A stretch of 64,000 nt of DNA from an uncultured Alphaproteobacteria bacterium (GCA_937926445.1 CALBAK010000026.1:124001-188000); one strand, 5' to 3'; shown: positions 45,298-55,224, numbered from the stretch's first letter. Numbers and translations are program-made. The notes: generated by a model from the sequence alone, not told the origin.

Positions 45298-47844
45298 TCA
45301 ACTGCCCGGCCCGGCAGCCACCGGGCCGGGCCCGCCGCCGCCCTCGGGCAGGCTCGCGAGGAAGGCGCGCAGCGCCGCCTCGAGCCGGTCGAACTCCTCG
45401 CGCAACCGGGCGAGCTCGGCCCGGCCACGCATCACGAGGGCGGCGTCGTCGATGCCGCGCCAGGAGAGACAGAGCTCGAAGATCGCCCGGCCGCCCATGT
45501 GTGCCGCGCTCGAGCGGAGCGCGTGCGCCTGGTCGCGGAACGCGCGGGCGTCGCCCGCCGCGACCGCCGCCTCGAGCCGCGCGATCGTCTCGCGCCCGTC
45601 GGCCAGGAAGTCCTCGATCAGCTCGGCCAAGAACCCGCCGCCCTCGTCGAGCCGGCGCAGGGCCTCGAGCCGCCGCTCGTCGAGCACGCCCTCGCTCGCA
45701 CCGGCCTCGCCCGCAGCGGGGGTCTCGGCCGTGGCCGCCGGTGTGCTGCCGGCCGGGCACACGAGGCGGTCGATCGTCGCCACGAGCTCGCCCGCGTCGA
45801 TGGGCTTGGTCAGATAGCCGCTGAAGCCGAGACGCCGACAGGCCTCGCGCGATTCCGGGGTGGCATCGGCGCTGAGCGCGAGGATGGGCGGCAGCTCGGC
45901 CGGGTCGTGGGTGAAGCGCAGGAGCTTGACGGCGTCCATCCCACCGAGCCCGGGCATGCCGAGGTCCATGAGCACGAGATCGAAGCGCTCCCGACCGATC
46001 CGCTCGACCGCACCGTTGCCGTCCTCGACCAGGACGACGCTGTGTCCGGCCCGCTCGAGTATGGCCTTGATGACCTTCTGATTGGTCCGGTTGTCCTCCG
46101 CGACCAGGATCCGCGCCCGCCGCGCAGCGCGGCGCTGGTTCGGTGGCGGTGCGGCGAGGCCGCCGTCGGGGGGAGCGAGCGCTGCCCGCAGGCAGGTCGC
46201 GAGCGCAGCCGCCTCGGGCTCGGCCGGCAGATCGGCGAGCGTCAGCGTGGGGCTCTCGCCCTCGGCCCCGACGGTCACTATGTCGATCCGCTCGCCGAGT
46301 TCGGCGAGGCCGGCGGCGATCTCGCTCGGCCGCAGCCGGGCGCCGTCGAGCAGCACGACATGTCGCCCCTCGCTCGCCCGCACCGCCTCGAGGATCGCCG
46401 CGAGATCCCGGACCTCGACCACGCGCGGGCCGAGTGCCCGGATCCGCGCGGCGAGGTCGGGTCGATTGCCTACGACTACGACCGTGCCCTCCGGCAGCGG
46501 CTCGTCCGTGGGAGCGGCGGGGTCGGGCTCGAGCGGCAGCTCGACCCAGAAGCTCGAGCCGTGACCCGGGCTGCTCACGAGGCCGAGCGTGCCGCCGGCC
46601 AGGGTCACGAGCTCGCGGGCGATCGCGAGCCCGAGACCGGTGCCGCCATAGAGCCGATGGATGGTCGTGTCGGCCTGGGTGAAGCGCTCGAAGATCGCTT
46701 TCTGGCGCTCCGGCGGGATGCCGATCCCGGTGTCCTGGACCTCGAAGCGCAGCCGAACCCGGTCCGGCTCGGCGGGCAACGGGCGGACGTCGAGCAGCAC
46801 CCCGCCGACGTCCGTGAATTTCACCGCATTCGCCATCAGGTTGAGCAGCACCTGGTGCAACGCCTGGACCGGGCCCACCAGGCGCGAGGGGGTCCGCGGG
46901 TCGAGCCGAAGGCGCAAGTAGAGCCCCTTCTCGTGCGCCTGCTGGTCGAGCAGCGCGCGCAGGAGTGCCAGCCGGGCGAACAGGTCGAAGGGCGTTCGAT
47001 CGAGGGCGTATCGCCGCTCCTCGAGCCGAGCGAGGTCGAGGATCTCGTTGACGAGCCCCAGAAGCGTGCGGGCGGCACTCCTGACCGTCCCGTTCATCGA
47101 GGCCTGCTCGGGATCGAGCCGGGTGCCGGCCAAGAGATCGCTCATGCCGATGATGGCATTGAGCGGGGTCCTGAGCTCGTGGCTCATCATGGCGAGGAAG
47201 CGGCTCTTGACGCGGCTCGCCTCCTCGGCCCGCTCGATCGCGTGGTTGAGCTTGCCGAGCAGGACCGAGAAATAGGCCGGCAGGATCACGAGCGCCAAGA
47301 GGAGCGCGATGTCGAGCGAAGGCACCGTCCGCCACTCGGCGTTGACGGTGATGACGATCGCGAAGAGGAGGAGCGAGGTGCCGGCGGCGGCGAAGAGATA
47401 GGGTTTGCCGAAGCGGAAGCCGTGGCCGAGGATCACCCAGAGGAGGATCGGATAGAAGAGAGCGGTGGCGAAGCCACCCACCAGCATGACCCCGTTGAGC
47501 CCGACCGTGTCGATCAGCATGCCGGCGATGCGACGGGCCGGCACTGCCTCGGGGCGCAGCACGATGTGGACGAACAAGAGGACGGCCAGCACGAGGCTCG
47601 TGCCGCTGATCAGCAGACCCCAACCGACGATCTGCTCGCGATCGGCCAGGTCGCCCGGGAGCAGCCACACGTAGCCCGCGATGAACAGCGCGAAGAAGAT
47701 ACGGATGAGCGCCTGCTCGTGCTCGCTGTCGGGCCGGCCCTGGAGCCGGCGCCGGCACCAGCGCAGCAAGGCGGCGAAGCCGGCCGGCCGCCCGCCGCGC
47801 TCGGTCCGGGGGCCGGGACGGGAGGGCGAGGGAACCGCGGCCAA
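45298..47844 (-). CDS. rpfC: RpfC-like hybrid sensor histidine kinase
   Basis: 848 aa. The N-terminal input region begins with [14 protein letters not shown], almost the same as the start of Xanthomonas RpfC (GRADSEHAQNLIRI), followed by five to six helices. Then the kinase core (SHELRTPLN with H222, [18 protein letters not shown]), a degenerate receiver-like segment, a receiver domain ([20 protein letters not shown]) and a C-terminal HPt domain ([12 protein letters not shown]). It should sense DSF in the membrane and phosphorylate the regulator encoded just upstream. The gene order, rpfG-like then rpfC, convergent to rpfF, mirrors Xanthomonas. Confidence 0.9.
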   Translation of the reverse strand: MAAVPSPSRPGPRTERGGRPAGFAALLRWCRRRLQGRPDSEHEQALIRIFFALFIAGYVWLLPGDLADREQIVGWGLLISGTSLVLAVLLFVHIVLRPEAVPARRIAGMLIDTVGLNGVMLVGGFATALFYPILLWVILGHGFRFGKPYLFAAAGTSLLLFAIVITVNAEWRTVPSLDIALLLALVILPAYFSVLLGKLNHAIERAEEASRVKSRFLAMMSHELRTPLNAIIGMSDLLAGTRLDPEQASMNGTVRSAARTLLGLVNEILDLARLEERRYALDRTPFDLFARLALLRALLDQQAHEKGLYLRLRLDPRTPSRLVGPVQALHQVLLNLMANAVKFTDVGGVLLDVRPLPAEPDRVRLRFEVQDTGIGIPPERQKAIFERFTQADTTIHRLYGGTGLGLAIARELVTLAGGTLGLVSSPGHGSSFWVELPLEPDPAAPTDEPLPEGTVVVVGNRPDLAARIRALGPRVVEVRDLAAILEAVRASEGRHVVLLDGARLRPSEIAAGLAELGERIDIVTVGAEGESPTLTLADLPAEPEAAALATCLRAALAPPDGGLAAPPPNQRRAARRARILVAEDNRTNQKVIKAILERAGHSVVLVEDGNGAVERIGRERFDLVLMDLGMPGLGGMDAVKLLRFTHDPAELPPILALSADATPESREACRRLGFSGYLTKPIDAGELVATIDRLVCPAGSTPAATAETPAAGEAGASEGVLDERRLEALRRLDEGGGFLAELIEDFLADGRETIARLEAAVAAGDARAFRDQAHALRSSAAHMGGRAIFELCLSWRGIDDAALVMRGRAELARLREEFDRLEAALRAFLASLPEGGGGPGPVAAGPGS

Positions 47845-47862
47845 GGAGCGCGCTCCGGGCCT

Positions 47863-49992
47863 TCAGAGCCAACGGCCGTCGAGCATCCGCCGCTCGAACT
47901 CGACCGCACTCAGGGGCGGGCTCACGAGGTCGCCCTGGACCTCGTTGCAACCCAGCGCCTCGAGCCGCTCGAGCTGACCGCGGGTCTCGACACCCTCGGC
48001 GATCACCGTGAGGCCGAGGCTGTGAGCGAGATTGATGATCGCCCGCACGATGACCTCGTCGTTGGCGCTCTGCTCGAGGTTCTGGACGAAGGACTGGTCG
48101 ATCTTGAGCCGCCGGACCGGCAGCCGCTTGACGTAGGAGAGCGAGGAATAACCCGTACCGAAATCGTCGAGCGACAGCGAGACGCCGAGCTGGTGCAGAT
48201 AGCGGAGGCTCGCCGAAGCCGTCTGGCTGTTTTCGATAACCGCGTTCTCGGTGAGCTCGACGTCGAGCGATTCGGGAGCGAGGCCGGTCTCCTTGAGGAC
48301 TCGCTCGATCAAGAGCTCGACGCCGCGCTCGCGGAACTGGACCGGCGACAGGTTGACCGAGAGCTGCAGCCGACCGAGACCGCTGTCCCGCCAGCGGCGG
48401 TGCTGGGCGCAGGCGGTCTGCAGCACCCAGGCGGTCAGGGGCGCGATGAGCCCGATCTCTTCGGCGAGCCGGATGAACTCGCCGGGGCGCAGAAGGCCGC
48501 GGTGCGGGTGGTTCCAGCGCACCAGCGCCTCGATCCCGACGATCCGCCGTGTGGCGAGCTCCATCTGCGGCTGGTAATGGACGAGGAACTGGTCGGCAGC
48601 GAGGGCTTGGCGCAGTTCCCGCTCGAGGGTGACGGCGCGGCGGGCAGCGAGGTTCATCTCGCGGGCGAAGAAGCGGTAGGCGTCGCGTCCCGAGGCCTTG
48701 GCACGGTACATCGCCAGATCGGCGTTGCGGAGCAGGGTCTCCGCGGTTTTGCCGTCGGCCGGATAGAGGGTGACTCCGAGGCTCGCCGAGAGGTGGATCT
48801 CCTGGCCGTCGGCCACGAACGGCTCGGCGAACGCCTCGTTCAGCCGCCGGCAGAGCTCGGCCGCGTTCTCCGCCCGCTCGAGCTCGCTCTGCAGGATTAC
48901 GAACTCGTCCGAACGCAGCCGCGCGATCCGGTCGCTCTCGCGCAGCCTACCGGCCAGTCGCTGAGCGACGGCGCGCAGGAGCTTGTCACCAACCGCCTCG
49001 CCGAACGCCTCGTTGACGCCCTTGAAGCGGTCGAGGTCGAGATGGAGGACCGCCAACAGCTCGCCCTGCCGCCGGGCGCGGGCGATCGCCTGCTCGAGCC
49101 GCTCGCGGAACCAGGGCAGGGTCTCGAGGCCGGTCAGCGGGTCGTGGCGCGCGGCTTCGCCGCCGGCCGCCTCGCCGAACTTGAGCTCGGAGATGTCGAG
49201 TGCGACGGTGACCACTCGCTCCTCGGCCGCCGGTCCGCCGCGAAGTGGCGCCTTGGTGACCGCGAGCCAGCGCAGGCCCGCGGGCCCGAGCATCGTGTCG
49301 TAGCGCGGCACGAGGAGCGGCTGGCCGCTCTCCCGCACCTTCTCGTCGAGCACCCCGTGCCGGGTCGCGAACTCCTCGCCGTGAACCTCGACCAGGCGAC
49401 GTCCCAGGACCGCCGCCCGCTCGACGCCGAACAACGTCTCGTAGGCGCGATTGACGAAGGCGAGGCGGCCCTGCTCGTCGGTTGCGCTGATGGCCACCGG
49501 CAGCTGGTCGAGGATGCTCGCGCGGACCGCCTCTTCACTGGCCCGGAAACCCGGGGCCCGCTCGGCGAGCGTCTGTTCGAGCTCGCGGGCGCGACGGGCG
49601 AGCAGCTGGCGCTGGCGGCGCAGCGCCAAGAGATTGCGGGCGCGGGCGCGGAACTCGAGATGGTCGACCGGGCTCAAGAGGAAGTCGGTGGCCCCCGCCT
49701 CGAGGGCCCGGTAGCAGAAGTCGCGGTCCTCGTAGACCGTGACCACCACGATCGGTACGTCGGCGAGGCTCTCGGTGGCGCGGATCTTGGCGATCAGGGT
49801 CGCCCCGTCCATCTCCGGCATGTTGTAGTCGGTGATGACGAGGTCGGGGGCGAGGTCGGAGGTCATCCGGGCGAAGGCCTCGACCGGGCTCGCGAAGGCG
49901 TGCACCTGCAGTCCCTCCTCGACCGAGCGGGCGAGACGGGTCAGGATGTTTCGGCCGGTGACGCGGTCGTCGATGACGACGATCGTGGCCAT
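47863..49992 (-). CDS. REC-PAS-GGDEF-EAL response regulator in the RpfG position
   Basis: 709 aa from ATG 49992. Receiver domain with phospho-acceptor D55 (LVITDYNMPEMDG), closely like the RpfG receiver; PAS (about 165-285); GGDEF with the signature changed to RLRSDEF, so probably no cyclase activity; EAL with GIEALVRW, ELTENAVIE, LDDFGTGYSSL, RLKIDQSFV and AEGVET intact, predicting c-di-GMP hydrolysis. It replaces the HD-GYP phosphodiesterase of RpfG by an unrelated one with the same output. Eighteen bases separate it from rpfC. Confidence 0.9.
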   Translation of the reverse strand: MATIVVIDDRVTGRNILTRLARSVEEGLQVHAFASPVEAFARMTSDLAPDLVITDYNMPEMDGATLIAKIRATESLADVPIVVVTVYEDRDFCYRALEAGATDFLLSPVDHLEFRARARNLLALRRQRQLLARRARELEQTLAERAPGFRASEEAVRASILDQLPVAISATDEQGRLAFVNRAYETLFGVERAAVLGRRLVEVHGEEFATRHGVLDEKVRESGQPLLVPRYDTMLGPAGLRWLAVTKAPLRGGPAAEERVVTVALDISELKFGEAAGGEAARHDPLTGLETLPWFRERLEQAIARARRQGELLAVLHLDLDRFKGVNEAFGEAVGDKLLRAVAQRLAGRLRESDRIARLRSDEFVILQSELERAENAAELCRRLNEAFAEPFVADGQEIHLSASLGVTLYPADGKTAETLLRNADLAMYRAKASGRDAYRFFAREMNLAARRAVTLERELRQALAADQFLVHYQPQMELATRRIVGIEALVRWNHPHRGLLRPGEFIRLAEEIGLIAPLTAWVLQTACAQHRRWRDSGLGRLQLSVNLSPVQFRERGVELLIERVLKETGLAPESLDVELTENAVIENSQTASASLRYLHQLGVSLSLDDFGTGYSSLSYVKRLPVRRLKIDQSFVQNLEQSANDEVIVRAIINLAHSLGLTVIAEGVETRGQLERLEALGCNEVQGDLVSPPLSAVEFERRMLDGRWL

Positions 49993-50393
49993 GCGGTGAA
50001 TGCCCGTTCGCTCTGGGCCGGCACGCGGAGCGCGCGTCTCGCCTTCCACTGGGAGGTTAGAAGCTTCGCGGGCAGATATCAAGGATGAGGTGAAAATTTG
50101 GCTAAAATGCCATGGATCGTCCTGCCGGAGGCTCGCCCCGACCACCACACGGACCGCCGAACGCCTCGGCTCTCGCGATCCAAAACCTTGATTGAGAACG
50201 GAAAGAGGGTCGCCCCTCGGGGGCGACCCTCTCCCGGGGTCCGTTTTGACGTCGAGCCGTCCCGAGCGTCGCGGTTCGACCGATCGCCGCCGGGGACACA
50301 GCGAACACTAACGCATGAGTTGAAGCCGTGCAAGCCTGGCCGGGACCCGGTTGTGTGGCCCCGCGGCCGTCTGCCGGGCACTGGGGGAGAGCG
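49993..50393. other. Divergent intergenic region with a strong hairpin
   Basis: 401 bases between two divergent genes. It contains an AT-rich block near 50080-50110 (promoter side of the EAL regulator) and the 13-base perfect hairpin at 50204-50232. No open frame is convincing. A small untranslated RNA ending at the hairpin is possible. Confidence 0.5.
50204..50232. terminator. Perfect 13-base hairpin, terminator-like
   Basis: AGAGGGTCGCCCC (50204-50216) and GGGGCGACCCTCT (50220-50232) are exact reverse complements with a 3-base loop. Read on the minus strand it is followed by TTTCC; on the plus strand a short T-run comes only 10 bases later. No annotated gene ends here because both neighbours are transcribed away from it. 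Confidence 0.6.
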
Positions 50394-50831
50394 GTGAGCC
50401 GGGCCTATCCGGACCGCCCGGTGGTCGGGGTCGGCGCGGTCGTCTGGCGCGGCGAGCGCGTACTCCTGATCCGGCGCGCGAAGCCGCCGCGGGCGGGTGA
50501 GTGGTCCTTGCCGGGCGGGGCACAAGAGCTCGGCGAAGGCGTGGTCGAGGCGGCCCGGCGCGAAGTCCGCGAGGAGACCGGGCTCGAGCTCGCTCGGATC
50601 GAGTTCTTGACGGTGGTCGATTCGATCGGCCGCGACGAGGAGGGGCGGGTGCGTTGGCACTACACTCTGGTCGACGTGTGGGCCGAGGCGGCCGAGGGCG
50701 AGGCCCGGCCCGGCAGCGACGCTGCCGAGGTCGGCTGGTTCGCCCTCGACGAGCTCGAGGGACTCGACCTCTGGAGCGAGACGCTGCGGGTGGTGCGCCT
50801 CGCCGCGGAGCGACGGGCCGCCGCCCGCTGA
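50394..50831 (+). CDS. Nudix hydrolase
   Basis: 145 aa from GTG 50394 with GGGGGAGAG upstream. The Nudix box is complete: GGAQELGEGVVEAARREVREETGLEL. The N-terminal VGVGAVVWRGERVLLIRRAK and WSLPGG suit ADP-ribose or nucleotide pyrophosphatases of the MutT/NudF kind. Substrate cannot be predicted. It stands alone and converges on the XRE gene with a 9-base gap. Confidence 0.9.
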   Translation: MSRAYPDRPVVGVGAVVWRGERVLLIRRAKPPRAGEWSLPGGAQELGEGVVEAARREVREETGLELARIEFLTVVDSIGRDEEGRVRWHYTLVDVWAEAAEGEARPGSDAAEVGWFALDELEGLDLWSETLRVVRLAAERRAAAR

Positions 50832-50840
50832 GCCCTCGCC

Positions 50841-51266
50841 TCACTCCTCCCGGTCGCCGCTCGCGAGCACCCGGGCGAGGTTGCAGAGCGCTTCCTGATG
50901 TTTGCGGTTCGGGATGTTGGCGAAGTTGCGGGCAAGCTCGAGCAGCATACGCTGTTGGGGCATGAGCTCCGCCTGTCGCGTCTTCGCCTTGTGCTCGGGG
51001 TCCACGTCCTCGAAGAAGTAGCCGATGTCGACCCCCAGAGCCTGGGCGATCTGGTAGAGCCTGCCGGCCGAGATCCGGTTGATGCCCGTCTCGTATTTGT
51101 GGGCCTGCTGGTAGGTGACACCGATCAGCTCGGCCATCTGCTGCTGGGTGAGGCCGAGCATGATCCGACGCTGGCGGATCCTGAGGCTCACATAATGGTC
51201 TACGTCGAGGGCGCGGCTGCGGCCGCCGGCGCCGCGGCCGACGACCTTGCTGGCGAGCTGGTTCAT
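50841..51266 (-). CDS. XRE-family HTH regulator
   Basis: 141 aa. A single Cro/cI-type HTH (MLGLTQQQMAELIGVTYQQAHKYETGINRISAGRLYQIAQAL) sits in the middle, followed by a helical tail. This is the short alphaproteobacterial XRE type common as general regulators. Its 136-base upstream region (51267-51402) holds an AT-rich island around 51325-51380 that likely carries its promoter. Confidence 0.88.
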   Translation of the reverse strand: MNQLASKVVGRGAGGRSRALDVDHYVSLRIRQRRIMLGLTQQQMAELIGVTYQQAHKYETGINRISAGRLYQIAQALGVDIGYFFEDVDPEHKAKTRQAELMPQQRMLLELARNFANIPNRKHQEALCNLARVLASGDREE

Positions 51267-51402
51267 GAGGCGTGGTCTCCGGGGGCTGAGGGCACGGCGT
51301 CGAGGCCCGGCTCGTTGCGCATCGGATTTGGATAAAATACCGGCGGCTTTTTAAACTTCCAGAGAAAAATGATTTTCCCATCAACCTGAAGAGGTGAGCT
51401 CT

Positions 51403-52008
51403 TCAATCCGATCCGCCCTCCGCGAACGCCTCGCCGGCCACCGCGCCCACCACCCGCCGGGCGCTCGCGAGGCTCGCGCCCACGAGCGTGGGCGCGTTCC
51501 AGGCGGCCAGGTCGAACAGCTCCGGCCGCGCCCCAGGCAGGAGCCGCCGCAGCAGCCGGCGGCCGTCGGCGAGCTCGACCAGCACGTCCCGGCCCGCGAG
51601 CGCCTCGAGCCGGACCTCCGCCGCCGCCAGTACGAGCGCCACCTGGCCCGGCCGATAGGCCGGCAGCATGGTGTCGTCTTCCACCCGCCAGCCCAGGAGC
51701 CGATCGTCCTTGAGCGCGAGCGTGCCGAGCTCGGCCGGCTCGGCGAGCCCGCCCGGCCCGATCCGGCCGACGAGCGGAATGAGGCTGCGGCGGGGATGGC
51801 GGCCGAACAGCAGATATTCCGGCGAGGTGTCGAGGGCCCGGGCGAGCCGCTCGACGATGTCGGGCGGGGGCGCGTACTCGTCGCGCTCGTAAGGGCCGAT
51901 CGCCGTCTGGTGCCGGCCCACGAGCCGGGCGAGCTCGGCCTGCCGAAGGCCCTTGGCGAGCCGCAGCGCCCGCAACCTGCGGCCGAGCGAGGTGCCGTGC
52001 CCGATCAC
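51403..52008 (-). CDS. XRE/S24 repressor-like protein with lost peptidase residues
   Basis: 201 aa. An N-terminal HTH (LRALRLAKGLRQAELARLVG) is followed by an S24/LexA-like domain. Where LexA/cI have the catalytic serine (GDSM) this protein has T113 (DDTMLPAYRPG), and the lysine position is arginine (RRLLRRLLPG). It is therefore predicted not to self-cleave, so it would respond in some other way than RecA-stimulated cleavage, or be a constitutive regulator. Confidence 0.8.
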   Translation of the reverse strand: MIGHGTSLGRRLRALRLAKGLRQAELARLVGRHQTAIGPYERDEYAPPPDIVERLARALDTSPEYLLFGRHPRRSLIPLVGRIGPGGLAEPAELGTLALKDDRLLGWRVEDDTMLPAYRPGQVALVLAAAEVRLEALAGRDVLVELADGRRLLRRLLPGARPELFDLAAWNAPTLVGASLASARRVVGAVAGEAFAEGGSD

Positions 52009-52071
52009 CCGACCTCTCCCTCGAATGGCTAGTATCGAGCGAAGCTCTTAGCCGAGACGCGCTGGTCTCGT

Positions 52072-54432
52072 CTAGCGCGACACGGGAACGAGGCGCTGCC
52101 GCCGGCTCGCCTCAACCGCCGCGCGACCCGGATCGAGCCGCAGCTCGCCCCCGGCCGCCCACACGGAGGCGAGGTCCCGGTAGTGCCGCGAGAGAGGGTG
52201 ACCGACCTGGCCCGTCGCGGTGATCGCCCACACGCCGGGCTCGGCCAGATCGGCGACGAGCCGCAGGCCCGCGCCGTGATGAGCCGGGAAGGGCCCGGCC
52301 GGTCCCGCGGCGCGCCAGGCCGCTACCGCCACCGTCGTGGCGTCGCCGCCGATCGGCGGCGCGAGCGAGAAGAGCCGCCCCAGTACCGGCAGCTCGCCGA
52401 ACGGCCGGTGCGGCATCAGCGCCGGATGCTCCTCGCCCCAGCGCCGGCTCCGCCAGTCGCGGCCGTGCCGGGCCTCGAGAGCCGCGACCGCAGCCTCGAG
52501 CGCCTCCGCGACCCGGCGGCTGCAGCCCGCGGCACCGCCGCACCAGCCCTGCCGCTCCTCGAGGACCCGGCGCAGCACCTCCGGCCGCCGCAGCCCGAGC
52601 TCGACCACGAGCGGACCGAGCGGGTCCGCACGCAGGCGCGGGCCGAGCGCTTCGAGCCAGGCGGCGAGCAGCAGGGGTTCGCTGCGCTCCGCCGCCATCG
52701 TCCCGTCGAACGCCTCGAGCACCTCGAGCAACCGACCAAGTGGGGATCCATCGGGCAAACCCTCCTGGGCGAGGGAGACCAGAACCGGCAAGAGTTCGCG
52801 GGCGACCGCCGAGATCAGGTCCTGCTGCACGGCCCGGGCGGCAGCGGCGTCGATCCCGGTTCTCCCGTCCAGGAGCTCGTGCAGCCGAAGCGCACGCGCC
52901 GGGCCGTCCCATTCGGCCGTGACGAGGTACGGATAGTCGGGGCCGACGACCCGGTTGTTGGCGTTGATCAAAAGACCCTCCGGCGGGTCGAGCCCACGCG
53001 GCAGCGCCTCGGCCGGGATCCAGCCGAGCCAGTCGGCAGACCCGTCCGCCGCGTTCGCCGGCAGCCGGCCGTCCCCGACCCGCCGCAGCGGGATGCGCCC
53101 CGCCACCGCGAGCCCGATCCGCCCGGCCCGGTCGGCGAAGGCGATGTTCTGCACCGGGCTCGCGAAGTCGGCCAGGGCACCGAGGATCCCCTGCGCGTCC
53201 TGCGATTGGGCCATCGCGAAGCCGGCCGCGAGCGTCCGATCGTCCGTCTCTAGTCCGGTCCAGCGCAGCGCCAGGAGCTCGCCGGCCTCCGCCGCTCCCT
53301 CGCTCGTCACGAGGTCGGAGACCACCGGCCCGAAGCGGGTGGTCCGCACCGACAGCCGCTCGGGCTCGGCGAAGCGGACCGGGATCGTCTCCTCGCGAAC
53401 CGCGAAGGGTTCGCTGCCGCCGGGCACGAGATAGCGGCCGGGATCGGTCGGATCGGGCCGGACCCGCACGAGATCCTCGGTGTCTGCACCGGTCGTGGTG
53501 AGGCCCCAGGCCACCCCCGCCGTGCGGCCGATCACCACCGCCGGCAGACCGGGGATCGTGCCGCCCACCACGTCGAGACCCGGTGCGGAGAGCGCTGCCA
53601 GATACCAGATCCCCGGGGTGCGCAACGGCAGGTGCGGATCGCTCGCGAGAAGGGGAGCGCCCGAGGCGGTGCGCGTCCCGGCGAGCACGAAGACGTTCGA
53701 GCCGAGCCCGCCCGCAAGCTCGGGCGACACGGCCTCGAGCGCCCCGAAAAGGCGCTCTTCGATGGGATCGGTCGCGGCGAGCGTTCGGGGATCGCCCGGC
53801 CCGTCGGCCGGCAAGAGGAGCTCGAGATCCGCCGGCTCGAGCCTTCGTGCGAGCCGAGCGCGCAGGACTTCCCGCCGCCAGGCCCCGGCCACCTCGAGCG
53901 CCAGGAGCCGATGGATCAGGAGGCTGTCCGCCGGCCGCCAGGGCTCCGGGCGCTCGCACCAGAGGAGCTGGAACTCGACCGGAAGCGGTCGGGCGGCGGC
54001 GATCGCCGCGTTCATGCCCCGCGCATAGGCCTCGAGCAGGGCCCGCTCTTCGGGCCGGTAGGCGGCGAGCCCGGCTTCCGCGACCCGGGCGAGGCCGAGC
54101 GTGCGCATGAAGCGGTCGAGCGGCAGGGCACGCGCGCCCACGAGCTCGGCGAGCCGCCCCTGGCCGATCCGGCGCGAGAGCTCGAGCTGCCAGAGCCGGT
54201 CGGTGCCGTGGACAAAGCCGAGCGCGAGCCAGGCGTCGCGCTCGCTCGTGGCCCGGATCGTCGGTACCGCGTAGCCGTCGCGGAGTATCTCGACCGGCCC
54301 GTCGAGGCCCACGATCGCGACCTCGCCCTCGTGCTCGGGGAGCGAGGCGAGGAGGAGCCAGGCGATCGCGCCGACGGCCGCCACGAACAAAGCCGCGAGG
54401 ACCGCGAGCACCCGCCCGATCGCCCGCCGCAT
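52072..54432 (-). CDS. Penicillin acylase family Ntn-hydrolase
   Basis: 786 aa. N-terminal membrane anchor or signal, alpha-chain part with DGYAVPTIRA and LGFVHGTDRLWQLEL, then the processing site before S245 (GLG-SNVFVLAG), the N-terminal nucleophile of the beta chain, and the calcium/substrate part SDPHLPLRTPGIWY. Members hydrolyse beta-lactams or N-acyl-homoserine lactones in the periplasm. A quorum-quenching role is possible but not supported by anything else here. Nine bases separate it from the HAD gene upstream. Confidence 0.9.
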   Translation of the reverse strand: MRRAIGRVLAVLAALFVAAVGAIAWLLLASLPEHEGEVAIVGLDGPVEILRDGYAVPTIRATSERDAWLALGFVHGTDRLWQLELSRRIGQGRLAELVGARALPLDRFMRTLGLARVAEAGLAAYRPEERALLEAYARGMNAAIAAARPLPVEFQLLWCERPEPWRPADSLLIHRLLALEVAGAWRREVLRARLARRLEPADLELLLPADGPGDPRTLAATDPIEERLFGALEAVSPELAGGLGSNVFVLAGTRTASGAPLLASDPHLPLRTPGIWYLAALSAPGLDVVGGTIPGLPAVVIGRTAGVAWGLTTTGADTEDLVRVRPDPTDPGRYLVPGGSEPFAVREETIPVRFAEPERLSVRTTRFGPVVSDLVTSEGAAEAGELLALRWTGLETDDRTLAAGFAMAQSQDAQGILGALADFASPVQNIAFADRAGRIGLAVAGRIPLRRVGDGRLPANAADGSADWLGWIPAEALPRGLDPPEGLLINANNRVVGPDYPYLVTAEWDGPARALRLHELLDGRTGIDAAAARAVQQDLISAVARELLPVLVSLAQEGLPDGSPLGRLLEVLEAFDGTMAAERSEPLLLAAWLEALGPRLRADPLGPLVVELGLRRPEVLRRVLEERQGWCGGAAGCSRRVAEALEAAVAALEARHGRDWRSRRWGEEHPALMPHRPFGELPVLGRLFSLAPPIGGDATTVAVAAWRAAGPAGPFPAHHGAGLRLVADLAEPGVWAITATGQVGHPLSRHYRDLASVWAAGGELRLDPGRAAVEASRRQRLVPVSR

Positions 54433-54441
54433 CGGGCCCCC

Positions 54442-55059
54442 TCAGCCGACGAGGCCGCGGGCGATCAGGTCTCGAGCGAGAAGCTCGGGCCCGCGGAACC
54501 GGTGCGTCGCGAAGCCGAGCCGCTCGGCCGTGGCGATGTTGGCCGCACTGTCGTCGATGAAGAGGCAGGACTCAGGCCGCCTTCCGGTCGCCGAAAGAAG
54601 ATGCTCGAAGATCGCGGGCTCGGGTTCGATCAGACCGAGCTCACCCGAAAGGAAGTTTCGCTCGAACCGGTCGAGGAACCGGTAGGCCTCCTGGGCGCGC
54701 ACGAGCGGGAAGGTCTCGGCCGACCAGTTGGAGAGTGCGACGAGCGGGGTGCCGCGCTCGGTGAGCCGTTCGAGGATCGCGACGGTATCCGAAATCGGCC
54801 CGCCGATCATTGCGATCCGACGCTCCCACCAGGTCCGGATCGCGCCCTCGCGTGCGGGATGGCGGGCGACAAGCTCGGCCACCGCTTCCGCGAGGGGTCG
54901 ACCGCGTTCGAGCTCGGCGTTCCAGGCGCGCGTGCAGATCTCGGCGAGGAACCGTTCCATCGCGGCCTCCTCGGCGAAGATCCGCCGGTAGAGCCGGCGC
55001 GGTTCCCGATCGATCGGCACCCCGCCGAGATCGAACACCACGAGCGTGTCCTGCACCAC
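54442..55059 (-). CDS. HAD-superfamily hydrolase
   Basis: 205 aa from one of two adjacent GTG codons (55059 or 55056), with GGGAGA upstream. Motif I FDLGGVPID (nucleophile D10), motif II ALSNWS, motif IV FIDDSAANI. In motif III, where the family has GxxKPDP, this protein reads GLIEPEP: glutamate in place of the catalytic lysine. The YihX-like HAD-IA fold is clear; activity is doubtful. Confidence 0.85.
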   Translation of the reverse strand: MVQDTLVVFDLGGVPIDREPRRLYRRIFAEEAAMERFLAEICTRAWNAELERGRPLAEAVAELVARHPAREGAIRTWWERRIAMIGGPISDTVAILERLTERGTPLVALSNWSAETFPLVRAQEAYRFLDRFERNFLSGELGLIEPEPAIFEHLLSATGRRPESCLFIDDSAANIATAERLGFATHRFRGPELLARDLIARGLVG

Positions 55060-55224
55060 GATTCTCCCGAGCGACGGCCACCGCGGCCGGCCAACCCCTT
55101 TGCCCGCCCGGCACGCGTTGCAGGATAGCGCGCACGGCGGAGGGAGACCCGAGCCCTCGGCCGAGCTCGGGCCTCTGCCGTGCGAGCGCGACCGCCTCGA
55201 CCTGCCGCCCGAGCCGGCCGGTCT

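Noticed and set aside
45499-50088. 1529-codon open frame on the plus strand across rpfC and the EAL regulator
   Set aside because: Antisense of two clear signalling genes, with low-complexity Glu/Arg/Gly-rich translation and no domain.
51388-51404. GAAGAG-GTGAG-CTCTTC inverted repeat as terminator of the S24-like gene
   Set aside because: The stem is only 6 bases and no T-run follows on the minus strand; it may be chance.
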